Assembly: GCA_902597095.1 (NCBI GenBank)
Contig: CACJWK010000003.1
Location: 62,001 to 126,000, forward strand
Length of the DNA: 64,000 bases
Direction: 5' to 3'
DNA from: an uncultured Pseudohongiella sp.
GTDB lineage: Bacteria; Pseudomonadota; Gammaproteobacteria; Pseudomonadales; Pseudohongiellaceae
Shown: in pieces, positions 34,335 through 43,009 of the stretch
Layout: each line of letters opens with the position of its first letter
Numbering within the stretch: the first letter of the stretch is position 1
The notes under the pieces: generated by a model
What the model saw: only the letters and a program-made list of their open reading frames with translations
Database searches by the model: none
Told to the model about the DNA's origin: nothing
Made by a program: the position numbers and the translations under genes

Positions 34335-35468
34335 CTAGAGCGCGGCAAAGCGCTGAGTATGATAATCGCCATCACCGTAGGCGAGATCCAGGGCGGTAAC
34401 GCGCTTGAACAGATGACCCACATCAAGTTCTTCAGTCATGGCAATACCGCCGTGAATCTGTATCGCTTCCTGACCAACGCTTTTTATGGCTTTCCCGACC
34501 CGGCTTTTGGCAGCAGCCACGGCCTTGGCCTTCTCGGCGGGAGAATCGTCACTGTCCAGAGACATCGCCGCCATGATCACGATTGAACGGGCCAGCTGGC
34601 ACTGAATAAACATGTCAGCCATCCGATGCTGCAGGGCCTGAAAAGTACCGATAGCGGTACCGAATTGCTTACGGGTTTTGCTGTATTCAACCGTTTTCTG
34701 CAGCAGCACTTCAAGGGCCCCTACCGCTTCAGCACTGACAGCAACGATTGAGCGGTTCAGCGCGGACTCGATACCTGGCAGTGCGGCACCTGCGTCGCCC
34801 AACCGATTGCTCGCTGCGACGGAAACGTGATCAAGGGTTACTTCAGCCGCCTGCTTACCGTCTACCGTGCGATATTTTCTGATCTTCACGCCGGGCGATC
34901 TTGCTTCAACTGCGAACACAGAGATGCCTTCGACGTCCCGAATTTCCCCCGACTCGCGGGCGCTCACCAGCAGAGTGTCCGCATTCGGGCCGTTTTCAAC
35001 AGCGATTTTCGTGCCGTTGAGTATGATCTGATCCCCGTCAGCAGTGGCCGTGGTCGCCACACTGGCTGGATTGTAACGACCATTTGGCTCGGCCATTGCC
35101 GGAGCGATCTGCAGCTCGCCGCCAATAATGCCTCCGAGCAGTGTTTCTTTCTGCTCACCGGTGGCCAGGTTCGCAACAAGCGATCCACCCAGTACTGCGG
35201 TGGCCGTATAGGGTTCGACAAGATTGGCTTTACCAAACTCCTCCATGATCACCATCAGGTCAACAGCAGACCCTCCGAGCCCGCCATGTTCCTCGGAGAA
35301 TGGCACCGCCAGCCACCCCAGCTCCGCGAACAACTGCCAGTTGTCCGCGCTATAGCCTGTTTCAGAACCGATTATTTCATTGCGCGTGTCGAAGTCATAG
35401 CTCTTCTGAACAAATTTCTGCACTGAGTCCTGCAGCATCTGTTGTACTTCTGTATAAGAAAAATCCAC
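34335..35468 (-). CDS. Acyl-CoA dehydrogenase, smaller member of a pair
   Basis: The 377-residue protein belongs to the acyl-CoA dehydrogenase family: N-terminal V-Q-Q-M-L-Q-D-S-V-Q-K-F-V-Q-K, L-N-G-T-K-I-A-V-E-N and I-Q-I-H-G-G-I-A-M-T-E-E-L-D-V-G. As with the gene at 21740, the family's Y-E-G-T-S catalytic motif is absent. It is immediately downstream of a larger dehydrogenase (57 bases) and upstream of the phosphatase gene (14 bases). A mixed-complex role with its neighbour is inferred. Confidence 0.9.
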   Translation of the reverse strand: MDFSYTEVQQMLQDSVQKFVQKSYDFDTRNEIIGSETGYSADNWQLFAELGWLAVPFSEEHGGLGGSAVDLMVIMEEFGKANLVEPYTATAVLGGSLVANLATGEQKETLLGGIIGGELQIAPAMAEPNGRYNPASVATTATADGDQIILNGTKIAVENGPNADTLLVSARESGEIRDVEGISVFAVEARSPGVKIRKYRTVDGKQAAEVTLDHVSVAASNRLGDAGAALPGIESALNRSIVAVSAEAVGALEVLLQKTVEYSKTRKQFGTAIGTFQALQHRMADMFIQCQLARSIVIMAAMSLDSDDSPAEKAKAVAAAKSRVGKAIKSVGQEAIQIHGGIAMTEELDVGHLFKRVTALDLAYGDGDYHTQRFAAL

Positions 35469-35525
35469 GTTTAAAACCTCTGCGATTGGCGACCATGTGA
35501 CCGCCCCTTCCGCTTAATCAGTTAT

Positions 35526-36725
35526 TTACAGGCCCAGTACCGCTTTGGTGATGATATTGCGCTGAATTTCATTGGAACCACCAAAAATCGAGAGCTTGCG
35601 ATTATTGAAATAGGTCAGTGCTGCTGACGCGGAATCGCCCGGACCAATCGCATCGCCATCAAACCCGGGTTCGAACTGCTCGGGCACGAACGGGAGACAG
35701 TTATAACCGGCCAGCTCGACGAACATTTCATCCATCTTCTGTGCCAGTTCAGTACCGACTATCTTCAGGATCGAAGATTCAGGTCCCGGGGCTTTGCCCA
35801 CACTCAACGCGGCCAGCGTTCGAAGTTCAGAGTACTCAAGAGCCTGCAACTCAATTTCAATTTCGGCAAGCCGCTGCTTGAAAGAGGCATTTTCCAGCAT
35901 GCTCGCGCCAAAGCCATCTTCAGTCTCTTCTGCAATGCGCTTGAGCGCTTTCAGCCGGCGCTTGCCTCGGGGAACCCCTGCAATATTGGTGCGCTCGTGG
36001 GTAAGCAGCACCTTTGCGTAGGTCCATCCTTTATTTTCCTCGCCGATCAGATTTTCTGCCGGAACCCGTACGTTATCGAAGAAAACTCCATTGACCTCCG
36101 GAAAACCGTCAAGAAGCACAATTGGCTTGATCGTGATGCCGGGCGTTTTCATGTCAATAAGCAGAAAACTGATCCCTTCCTGTTTTTTGACGGTGTTGTC
36201 CGTCCGGACGAGACAAAAGATCCAGTCCGCGTACTGGCCGAGCGTATTCCAGGTTTTGCTGCCGTTGACGACATATTCATCTCCCTCGCGGACCGCTGCA
36301 GTCTTCAGTGACGCAAGATCGGATCCGGCGTTAGGCTCGGAGTATCCCTGGCACCACCAGACGTTACTCTCCAGAATTTCTGGCAGGAATCGCTGCTTCT
36401 GCTCTTCACTGCCGTAGGCCATGATGACGGGCGCTACCATTTTCATCCCGAATGGAATCGGTTCCGGTGCCCCGTAAAGCCCCATCTCGGTCGCAAAGAT
36501 GTGGGTTTTGGTGTGGCTCCAGCCCGTGCCACCATATTCAACCGGCCAGGTAGGTGCTGCCCAGCCTTTTTTGAACAGAATCTTTTGCCAGCGGACCATG
36601 TCATCCTTGTCCAAGCGGACACTGGCATCTACCTTCGCCTTGAGATCAGTAGGGAATTCGTTTTGCAGGAACTCTCGAACTTCTTCCTGAAAAGCCAGTT
36701 CTTCAGCTGTAAAATCAGCATTCAC
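35526..36725 (-). CDS. Acyl-CoA dehydrogenase, larger member of a pair
   Basis: The start is GTG 36725, preceded by TTAAGGAGAAACGAC, not the longer frame from 36836. The 399-residue protein contains Y-S-E-P-N-A-G-S-D-L-A-S-L, W-N-T-L-G-Q-Y-A-D-W-I-F-C and the C-terminal S-I-F-G-G-S-N-E-I-Q-R-N-I-I-T-K. It differs from typical dehydrogenases by having G where the catalytic glutamate of Y-E-G-T normally is, so the base must come from elsewhere or from the partner. It is the first gene of the second beta-oxidation operon. Confidence 0.9.
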   Translation of the reverse strand: MNADFTAEELAFQEEVREFLQNEFPTDLKAKVDASVRLDKDDMVRWQKILFKKGWAAPTWPVEYGGTGWSHTKTHIFATEMGLYGAPEPIPFGMKMVAPVIMAYGSEEQKQRFLPEILESNVWWCQGYSEPNAGSDLASLKTAAVREGDEYVVNGSKTWNTLGQYADWIFCLVRTDNTVKKQEGISFLLIDMKTPGITIKPIVLLDGFPEVNGVFFDNVRVPAENLIGEENKGWTYAKVLLTHERTNIAGVPRGKRRLKALKRIAEETEDGFGASMLENASFKQRLAEIEIELQALEYSELRTLAALSVGKAPGPESSILKIVGTELAQKMDEMFVELAGYNCLPFVPEQFEPGFDGDAIGPGDSASAALTYFNNRKLSIFGGSNEIQRNIITKAVLGL

Positions 36726-36872
36726 GTCGTTTCTCCTTAAACCAGGAATTTTTGAGTCATTAGCAGCGCGGGGGAATTGCAGTGCTTGTTGCGGTGTAAA
36801 TTGGCAACACTGAAACCACGCCAACACAGGGTCCAAAGGTTACCACCACCGACCGCGGAGTGAAACAAAAAC

Positions 36873-36886
36873 CGAACGATCGTTCG
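36873..36886. promoter_or_regulatory. Perfect 14-base palindrome, TetR-type operator candidate
   Basis: CGAACGATCGTTCG is a perfect palindrome in the divergent interval between the dehydrogenase operon (minus, start 36725) and pal (plus, start 37063), about 150 bases upstream of the operon start. TetR-type regulators of fatty-acid and related catabolic genes commonly bind sites of the GAAC-N-GTTC kind. The regulator is not in the window unless it is the TetR-family gene at 59453-60040; that link is untested. Confidence 0.5.
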
Positions 36887-37062
36887 ACGAATGCCTGTGT
36901 AGAATTAACGATAGACCGTCAGCACAAAGAATCCTGCTGGGATGATGAAAAATGCTTGCGGTCAATAGATTTGCGCGATTAAATGCAGTATGATGATCCG
37001 ATTTTTTAACGCACTGTATTGGCTCAGTTTTTTAAAATTTGCCATTTGATCCTGGAGTCGCC

Positions 37063-37590
37063 ATGAAAATAACTCAACTGACAAAATTGGCCTTGGTTAT
37101 CTTTGCGCTCGGCGGGCTTGCAGCCTGTAGCTCGACCAGCGAAGACGCTGCTGAAGACAGCAGCCAGACTGAGCAGACCACCAACAGCTCGAGCGAAAGC
37201 GGTCAGAGCGCCGCTGAGGCCGCTGCCGCCGCGGCAGAAGAGAGAGCTCGCCGGTCTGCGCTGGCAACCCGGATCTTCTACTTCGACTTTGACGTTTCCG
37301 AATTCCGGGGAGCAGATCGCGATGTACTCACCTATCATGCCCGCGACCTTGCCGCCAATCCGAGCAAGCGAGTCCGCTTGGAGGGTCATGCTGACGAGCG
37401 GGGAACCCGTGAATACAACCTGGCACTTGGCGAGCGACGGGCCAACGGTATTCTAAATTATCTGATTGTAAACGGCGCTGCACGCAATCAGATTGAGGTC
37501 GTCAGTTACGGCGAAGAGCGTCCGGCAGATCGCTCTACCGGCGATGCCGCCTATCAGCGCAACCGTCGGGTTGAAATCGTCGACCTCTGA
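37063..37590 (+). CDS. pal: Peptidoglycan-associated lipoprotein Pal
   Basis: The start is ATG 37063 with GGAG seven bases before it; the frame from 37039 is an upstream extension. The 175-residue protein has a lipoprotein signal ending LAAC (Cys22), a Ser/Glu/Ala-rich linker (about residues 24-62) and an OmpA domain with peptidoglycan-binding motif D-F-D-V-S-E, G-H-A-D-E-R-G-T-R-E-Y-N-L-A-L-G-E-R-R-A. It anchors the outer membrane to peptidoglycan. It is alone: no tolB or cpoB follows, unlike the usual tol-pal operon. A terminator follows 60 bases downstream. Confidence 0.92.
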   Translation: MKITQLTKLALVIFALGGLAACSSTSEDAAEDSSQTEQTTNSSSESGQSAAEAAAAAAEERARRSALATRIFYFDFDVSEFRGADRDVLTYHARDLAANPSKRVRLEGHADERGTREYNLALGERRANGILNYLIVNGAARNQIEVVSYGEERPADRSTGDAAYQRNRRVEIVDL

Positions 37591-37648
37591 TTGTCAAAAA
37601 CATAGACTGATAGCACAAAAGCTTCAGTCCAACCGTTACGGAAGATCG

Positions 37649-37676
37649 GTCGAGTCGAAAGGCTCGGCCTTTTTTT
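37649..37676 (+). terminator. Rho-independent terminator after pal
   Basis: CGAGTC (37651-37656), a GAAA tetraloop and GGCTCG (37661-37666), extending with neighbouring T and G, are followed by CCTTTTTTT. It is a standard terminator on the plus strand for the monocistronic pal transcript. Confidence 0.85.
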
Positions 37677-37686
37677 CGGCTCCGAA

Positions 37687-38664
37687 TTAGGCCAATTCTG
37701 TCTGCAAGGTAGCTCCGATTCGACGCAGGGCATCATCCCCTGCCCGGATACCTCCAGCGAATGACAGAAATGCATGAATCTGATCGGTGTAACAAATGTG
37801 CTCTACCCGCACATGACTCTCTTTGAGTTTGTCCGCGTAGGCCTGCCCTTCGTCTCTGAGAGGATCGAAGCCGGCAGTGATTACCATCGCGGGTGCCAGA
37901 CCAATCAGATCCTGGCTCAGAAACCTCAATTCAGGATCCAGAGCCTGATCCGGCGATTCCAGATAATGCTCCCGGAACCAGCTCATTCCCGCTTTAGTCA
38001 AAAAATATCCTTCAGCAAATTCTTCCACTGACTGGAACTTCATTGCTGGATCGACGGACGGATAAATCAGCACCTGGAACCGGGGTTGCGGGACACCCTC
38101 CCTTTTACACGCCAGCGTCACGGCCGCGGTAAGATTGCCACCGGCGCTGTCTCCGGCCAGCGCAATCCGGTCCGGGTCAATTCCGAAATCAGTCCCGTGT
38201 TCGCGAACCCAGCGATAGACCTCAAGACCGTCCTTATGGATTTGTTTTACCTTGCTGGCGGGAGCCAGCTCGTAGTCCACCGACAGGACATGACAACCGC
38301 TGTTAGCAGCCAGATGCTGGGTGAGCGTGTCGTATTCATCGACATCGCCGAGCACAAAGCCCCCACCGTGGAAATAAATACAGCACGCAGCACTGGCCAG
38401 CGCTGCATTTTCGGGAATGTAATGCCTAACCTTCACTTGTCCTCGGCTCAAGGGAATCATGAGATCTTGAGTCTTGCGCATCACCCTCGGCGAAGGCGCA
38501 AAGGGATTGCCCCGCTCTTTGCGCCAGGCACGAATCTGCTCAGGGGTTCCATCTTCGATCTGGGGCAAACGTGCCGCCGAGTCAGCAATTTTCTGAGCGA
38601 ACTCTTCAAGACTCGCGGCATTCTCCGCCCTTGGACTAAGACATAACCTGTCTGCTTCATCCAT
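37687..38664 (-). CDS. Esterase of the hormone-sensitive lipase family
   Basis: The 325-residue protein has the HSL-family H-G-G-G-F oxyanion motif (His98) and the nucleophile G-D-S-A-G-G (Ser172), with late Asp (ITAGFDPLRDEG) and His (QIHAFLSF) completing the triad. There is no signal peptide, so it is cytoplasmic. Bacterial members hydrolyse short-chain esters. It is convergent with pal; its stop lies just after the pal terminator. Confidence 0.9.
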   Translation of the reverse strand: MDEADRLCLSPRAENAASLEEFAQKIADSAARLPQIEDGTPEQIRAWRKERGNPFAPSPRVMRKTQDLMIPLSRGQVKVRHYIPENAALASAACCIYFHGGGFVLGDVDEYDTLTQHLAANSGCHVLSVDYELAPASKVKQIHKDGLEVYRWVREHGTDFGIDPDRIALAGDSAGGNLTAAVTLACKREGVPQPRFQVLIYPSVDPAMKFQSVEEFAEGYFLTKAGMSWFREHYLESPDQALDPELRFLSQDLIGLAPAMVITAGFDPLRDEGQAYADKLKESHVRVEHICYTDQIHAFLSFAGGIRAGDDALRRIGATLQTELA

Positions 38665-38682
38665 CGCGACCGGCCTCCGTAA

Positions 38683-40050
38683 TTACAAAAACATGTTCTT
38701 GGATCTGGCAGGTTCGAAACCCACCAGCCAGATCAGTAGGGTAAACAGCAACAACCCGGGAACTACATTTACCGCAAGGTCGACAATGACCTGGTCAGTC
38801 AATTCGAAAAAGGCGGCAGCGCCGTAGGCAAGCATGCCAACTACATGAGCCAGCAGGTAATTGTTAATAAAAGGCGCACTGTTATGACTCATTGGCCAGG
38901 GACGACAGAAAAGCAGCCATCGAAGTGCGATTACTACGCCCAGCAAATCGGTAGGCCAGAACAGGAGCAGATTGAAGTTGTGGTGCGTATCAATGTGGTC
39001 CGAGGCAAACCAGCTGCTCAACATCAGCAAACCCAGGACACCGCTGAATAGAGCCGTCACCACACCCACTACCCCCAGCAAGCGGAAGCTCAGTCCGGCG
39101 GCTCTAAGACTGATGCGCGCATGCGTCGCAAAGTAGGACATGGGTATCCGCTTCAGCATTACCAGCAGAACCAACACAGGCACCAGCAATCCCACCGACG
39201 CGATCTGATATCCACTCTGCTGAACGGTAGGTGGTGAAAATTCCATGATCTGCTGATGGTCTGATAGTAGCGGCAGGATTTGCTCAACGCCGCCCACATC
39301 AGAACTCATCGCCTGCAGACGTTGGCGTAAACTCAGGGGTAAAAACATGTCCTCCCATTCGCTCACCTGCCGGTCGATATTGCTGTTCATCAGCACGTCC
39401 AGCAAAAAGCCGATCAATGAAAGTGAAGCGTAGTGCTCGCGGATATAATGGCGGAACGTCTTTCCCGTGACGCCGCTGTATTGAGCAGAGATAGCCCCGC
39501 CAAGAGCTTCATCCAGATAGTCACGGACGCGAGTTGTGCAGTTATCAAAGAAATAATGGTATTCATAGGTGAGATTTTCCGCCTGCAGATTCCACATCAA
39601 CCGGCGGTATAGTTTTTCTTTCTGCGGATTGGTCAGATTGATGCGATCCTGCCAAACCGTTCTGCCCTGGGCGCGATAGACATCGAATTCACGGCTCGGC
39701 AAGCTGGTCGCAAGACGATAGTTCATCACGCCTTTGAAAAAATTGTAGGAGAAGCCGACCACGCCGCCACTGATGTCAAACACCCCCCAGTTGAATACCA
39801 TATCGGTGTTTGTATTTTCGTCATAAAGACGAAGCGCAGTGTGCCCGAAATTGTCCCAGACGTTGTTACCCACATCCACCGTGATCAGGTAGAAGTGCAG
39901 GCCATTCAGATCAGCGGGTATTGCCGTTTCAGCCTGATCAGGAAGCGGCAGCTGGGCGAGAACAGTACCGTTGAATGTGAGCAACAGGAACGTGGTCAGG
40001 GTGAGCCATCGGCGGATGCTGATTAGAGTCAGAAAGCCCACTGGTTTCAT
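38683..40050 (-). CDS. DUF4105 membrane protein
   Basis: The 455-residue protein starts at ATG 40050; a GTG six codons earlier is the alternative. It has a signal peptide, then a periplasmic domain with F-G-H-T-A-L-R and D-N-C-T-T-R-V-R-D motifs (His and Cys typical of NlpC/P60-like papain folds) as found in DUF4105. The C-terminal half (residues about 270-455) has about five hydrophobic segments. It is likely an inner-membrane-anchored cysteine hydrolase-like protein with a periplasmic active site; the reaction is unknown. It starts 18 bases before the esterase stop region on the same strand. Confidence 0.85.
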   Translation of the reverse strand: MKPVGFLTLISIRRWLTLTTFLLLTFNGTVLAQLPLPDQAETAIPADLNGLHFYLITVDVGNNVWDNFGHTALRLYDENTNTDMVFNWGVFDISGGVVGFSYNFFKGVMNYRLATSLPSREFDVYRAQGRTVWQDRINLTNPQKEKLYRRLMWNLQAENLTYEYHYFFDNCTTRVRDYLDEALGGAISAQYSGVTGKTFRHYIREHYASLSLIGFLLDVLMNSNIDRQVSEWEDMFLPLSLRQRLQAMSSDVGGVEQILPLLSDHQQIMEFSPPTVQQSGYQIASVGLLVPVLVLLVMLKRIPMSYFATHARISLRAAGLSFRLLGVVGVVTALFSGVLGLLMLSSWFASDHIDTHHNFNLLLFWPTDLLGVVIALRWLLFCRPWPMSHNSAPFINNYLLAHVVGMLAYGAAAFFELTDQVIVDLAVNVVPGLLLFTLLIWLVGFEPARSKNMFL

Positions 40051-40245
40051 TGCTTCTGAAGTACCCACTAGATGCGTCGGAGAACTGGGAAGTCACCATC
40101 GTATCAGAGGAGGCAATTAGATCAAGACAGCACCCGGTAGCGCTCCAGTCAGCCCGGACAGGCGCATAAAAAAGCCGACTGTCGCCGGACTTTTTGTGGC
40201 TGGATGATGACGCTGGCCCGGGTTATCGAGGCCACTCCGGCCTGC

Positions 40246-41211
40246 TTAACTTCCCCGCGCTTCCGCCATGCGCTCGCCACGAAGAATGTTGACCATACCG
40301 TAATTGCCTTCATGACAGGCATATTCATACAGCTGCCCATCCACTTTCGACATCACAGTCATCACCTGAATTTTATCGGTAAAGGTCGAAGGGTCTTCAA
40401 GCGTGTACCCGTACTCCATGGTAAACGGCCCTGTTCGCGTGAATCGCTCGGTCAGCACTTTGTTTTCGGCAGATCCGTAGACGCTGAAACTCTGGGTCAG
40501 GCTATTGAAATTTTTGGTTTCAATTACCAGCGTATCCCCTTCCCAGTAGCCGCGCGAATCGCCTGTCCAGAGCCTGATATCGTCATCAAGACCGGGGCGG
40601 TTATCCAGCGGAACAATCCGCGCGTCGTGAATCATTTCCGTCATGATCACGGCAGTGTCCTTACTCTGGATAACCTGAACATTGTTGTTGTAGAGGTTTG
40701 GCTCAAATGGAGGCCCCGAATTGAAGCCGACGATGCATCGCTCGGAGAGACCTCTGTCCTCCGGCCCATTTTTGGCGATACCGCCGACCACCATGCGTAC
40801 CGGGCGCTCGCCGGGTTCATCAGGCCCCAAACCGCCAACTTGCACAGGCACACCTTCAACAGTGGCCGGAAGCTTACCGTTCGCAGGATAGAGCAGCCTG
40901 GCGGTCCGGTTATCATCCCCGTTGCCCATCTCAGTCCAGAAGGTGTTATATCCCCCGACACCCTGATTATTCAGCGCCTCGAGACCCAATTCAGTCTGCG
41001 CTTTGAAGGCCTCAATTTCCTGCGGCGTTAACTCAGTCTTGTCACCAAAAAATGCCGGGCGCTCAAGAGGAATCACTGAGCTAAAATTCCAGACTCCCTG
41101 AAGATCAGGTTGGCCCCATTGAGTACGCTCCGGTGAATACGTGCCCTGTGCTAGCACCTGGCCTGTGGAAAGCAGCCCAGTGATAACAGCAGCGAGTGCA
41201 TGAGCCTTCAT
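40246..41211 (-). CDS. Exported protein of unknown function, 'PDLQGVWNF' family
   Basis: The start at ATG 41211 has GGAG six bases upstream (41223 is an in-frame upstream ATG). The 321-residue protein has a signal peptide ending VLA, then T-Q-W-G-Q-P-D-L-Q-G-V-W-N-F-S-S and later W-T-G-D-S-R-G-Y-W-E-G-D-T-L-V-I-E-T-K-N-F-N. I recall similar secreted proteins in acidobacteria and marine gammaproteobacteria, all uncharacterised; no catalytic signature is visible. It is divergent from the TPP-enzyme gene (234 bases apart). Confidence 0.7.
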   Translation of the reverse strand: MKAHALAAVITGLLSTGQVLAQGTYSPERTQWGQPDLQGVWNFSSVIPLERPAFFGDKTELTPQEIEAFKAQTELGLEALNNQGVGGYNTFWTEMGNGDDNRTARLLYPANGKLPATVEGVPVQVGGLGPDEPGERPVRMVVGGIAKNGPEDRGLSERCIVGFNSGPPFEPNLYNNNVQVIQSKDTAVIMTEMIHDARIVPLDNRPGLDDDIRLWTGDSRGYWEGDTLVIETKNFNSLTQSFSVYGSAENKVLTERFTRTGPFTMEYGYTLEDPSTFTDKIQVMTVMSKVDGQLYEYACHEGNYGMVNILRGERMAEARGS

Positions 41212-41444
41212 ATGAATCTCCAATTTTTTCAGTGTGACGGTCGGAAGAAGTGTACCTGTTTTTCTCTACGGAGGCAGTGTCAAACCGGATCAAGCGGGAA
41301 ATCCGGAGCGGTTTTACTGACCACCCACCACACCAACAGATTTGTCCATAGTGTCATGTCCGTGCCGGTGGCCCTACGCTAAGGCGAACTTGATGCTATG
41401 ATTGAGGTCCACATCGCAACAACAATAGCAATCAGGATGTCAGA

Positions 41445-42998
41445 ATGAAAGGCGCCACCGCACTGATCAATACGCTCGCCGACTGCGGCGTAGAATTTTG
41501 TATAGCTAACCCCGGCACCTCGGAAATGCATCTGGTTCAGGCCCTGGATGCGGTACCGAGAATGAAATCGGTACTGGCCTTATTCGAGGGCGTCTGTACC
41601 GGTGCCGCCGACGGCGTCGGCCGAATGACCGGGAAACCGGCGGCAACATTGCTCCATCTCGGACCCGGCATGGCCAATGGTATTGCCAATTTGCACAATG
41701 CGCGCCGGGGCAATGCACCAATGATCAACATTATTGGCAATCATCCTAATTATCATGTGGGCTTTGATGCGCCGCTCACCTCTGACATTGACACTCTGGC
41801 GAGGAATTTCTCCTGCTGGATAAAGTCTTGCTCAACGTCGGAAACCCTTGCCCAGGATGGCGCAGATGCTTACACCGCCTCGCTTCGACAAAGCGCGGGC
41901 ACCACCGGACAGATCGCAACGTTGATTATGGGAGCAGACGCCGCCTGGGGAGACAGTCACGGCCCCGTCAGTCCCAACCCAGAACCCGTCCGCGCCACGG
42001 TGAATGAAAGCGCCGTCATAGAGGTTTCCAATATCCTGTCCAAGGGAGGAAAAACGGCGCTGCTTCTGGAAAATCAGGGCGCCGAGCAGGCGGCCATGGA
42101 GGTTGCCAGCCGCATCGCGAGCAAGACCGGATGCCGCTTGCTGAATGGTACCTTCCCCGCTCGCGTTGATGGCGGGCCGGGCCGGGTTTCCGTTGAAAGA
42201 CTGCCTTATTTTCCGGAACAAATACTGGCCGCTCTGAAAGGCACCGAGCACCTCATTCTGGTGGGCGGCGAAATTCCGGCTTCATTTTTTGCCTACCGTG
42301 GAATTCCCGGACAGATGGTGCCGGAGGGTTGCAAAGTGTCCCGGTTGTCCTTCATTGAAGAAGATTCCTTTGAGGCACTTCAGCGGGTGGCCGAACGTCT
42401 CGGCGCGATGCAATCAGAAGTTACGCGTTTTCAGAAAGCAGACATCGGCAAACCCACGGGAGAACTGGACAACAAATCGACGGTTCAGGCTATTGCCGCC
42501 ACTATGCCGGAAGACGTCATCGTCTGCACTGATTCCGGCGGCGGAAACGCTGCCTATCCTTTTTGTCAGAACACGGCCCCCAACAGCTGGCTCAGTCTTA
42601 CGGGGGGCGCCATTGGTCAGGGAGGGCCCTGTGCGACGGGTGCAGCGCTGGCCTGCCCCGACCGACCGGTGCTGGCCTTGCTGGGAGACGGCGGTGCCGC
42701 TTACACCATTCAGTGCCTCTGGACTCAGGCCAGAGAACAGCAGAATGTCACCACCGTAATATTCGCCAACAATTCCTACAACATTCTTAACGTAGAGTAC
42801 GCCAGACTGGGCGTAGAGAATCCGGGCGACATTGCCAACAGTCTGTTTGACATCGGCAATCCGGAAATCGACTGGGTAGATCTTGCCAAGGGGTTCGGCG
42901 TACCCGGGGCTAAAGCGCAGTCGGCTGATGACTTCTGCACACTGCTGGAGAAAAGCTATGCGACCCCGGGACCGTTTCTGATTCAGGCTGGCAGCTGA
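41445..42998 (+). CDS. Thiamine diphosphate-dependent enzyme, acetolactate synthase large-subunit-like
   Basis: The 517-residue protein has the catalytic glutamate of ThDP enzymes (Glu48 in L-A-L-F-E-G-V-C-T-G-A-A-D-G) and the ThDP/Mg motif G-D-G-G-A-A-Y-T-x(16)-F-A-N-N-S-Y-N in the C-terminal domain, with the middle domain between. No regulatory small-subunit gene is next to it, so it is more likely a benzoylformate decarboxylase or glyoxylate carboligase-type enzyme than the biosynthetic IlvB. It converges with the sodium:solute symporter gene. Confidence 0.85.
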   Translation: MKGATALINTLADCGVEFCIANPGTSEMHLVQALDAVPRMKSVLALFEGVCTGAADGVGRMTGKPAATLLHLGPGMANGIANLHNARRGNAPMINIIGNHPNYHVGFDAPLTSDIDTLARNFSCWIKSCSTSETLAQDGADAYTASLRQSAGTTGQIATLIMGADAAWGDSHGPVSPNPEPVRATVNESAVIEVSNILSKGGKTALLLENQGAEQAAMEVASRIASKTGCRLLNGTFPARVDGGPGRVSVERLPYFPEQILAALKGTEHLILVGGEIPASFFAYRGIPGQMVPEGCKVSRLSFIEEDSFEALQRVAERLGAMQSEVTRFQKADIGKPTGELDNKSTVQAIAATMPEDVIVCTDSGGGNAAYPFCQNTAPNSWLSLTGGAIGQGGPCATGAALACPDRPVLALLGDGGAAYTIQCLWTQAREQQNVTTVIFANNSYNILNVEYARLGVENPGDIANSLFDIGNPEIDWVDLAKGFGVPGAKAQSADDFCTLLEKSYATPGPFLIQAGS

Positions 42999-43009
42999 CG
43001 GTAAAAAAC

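Noticed and set aside
40204-41031. Long plus-strand frame antisense to the exported unknown protein
   Set aside because: No ribosome-binding site and no motif; the minus frame has a signal peptide and a family-like N-terminus.
41445-42998. Naming the TPP enzyme as IlvB (biosynthetic acetolactate synthase)
   Set aside because: No small regulatory subunit gene nearby; the fold is shared by several decarboxylases and carboligases.
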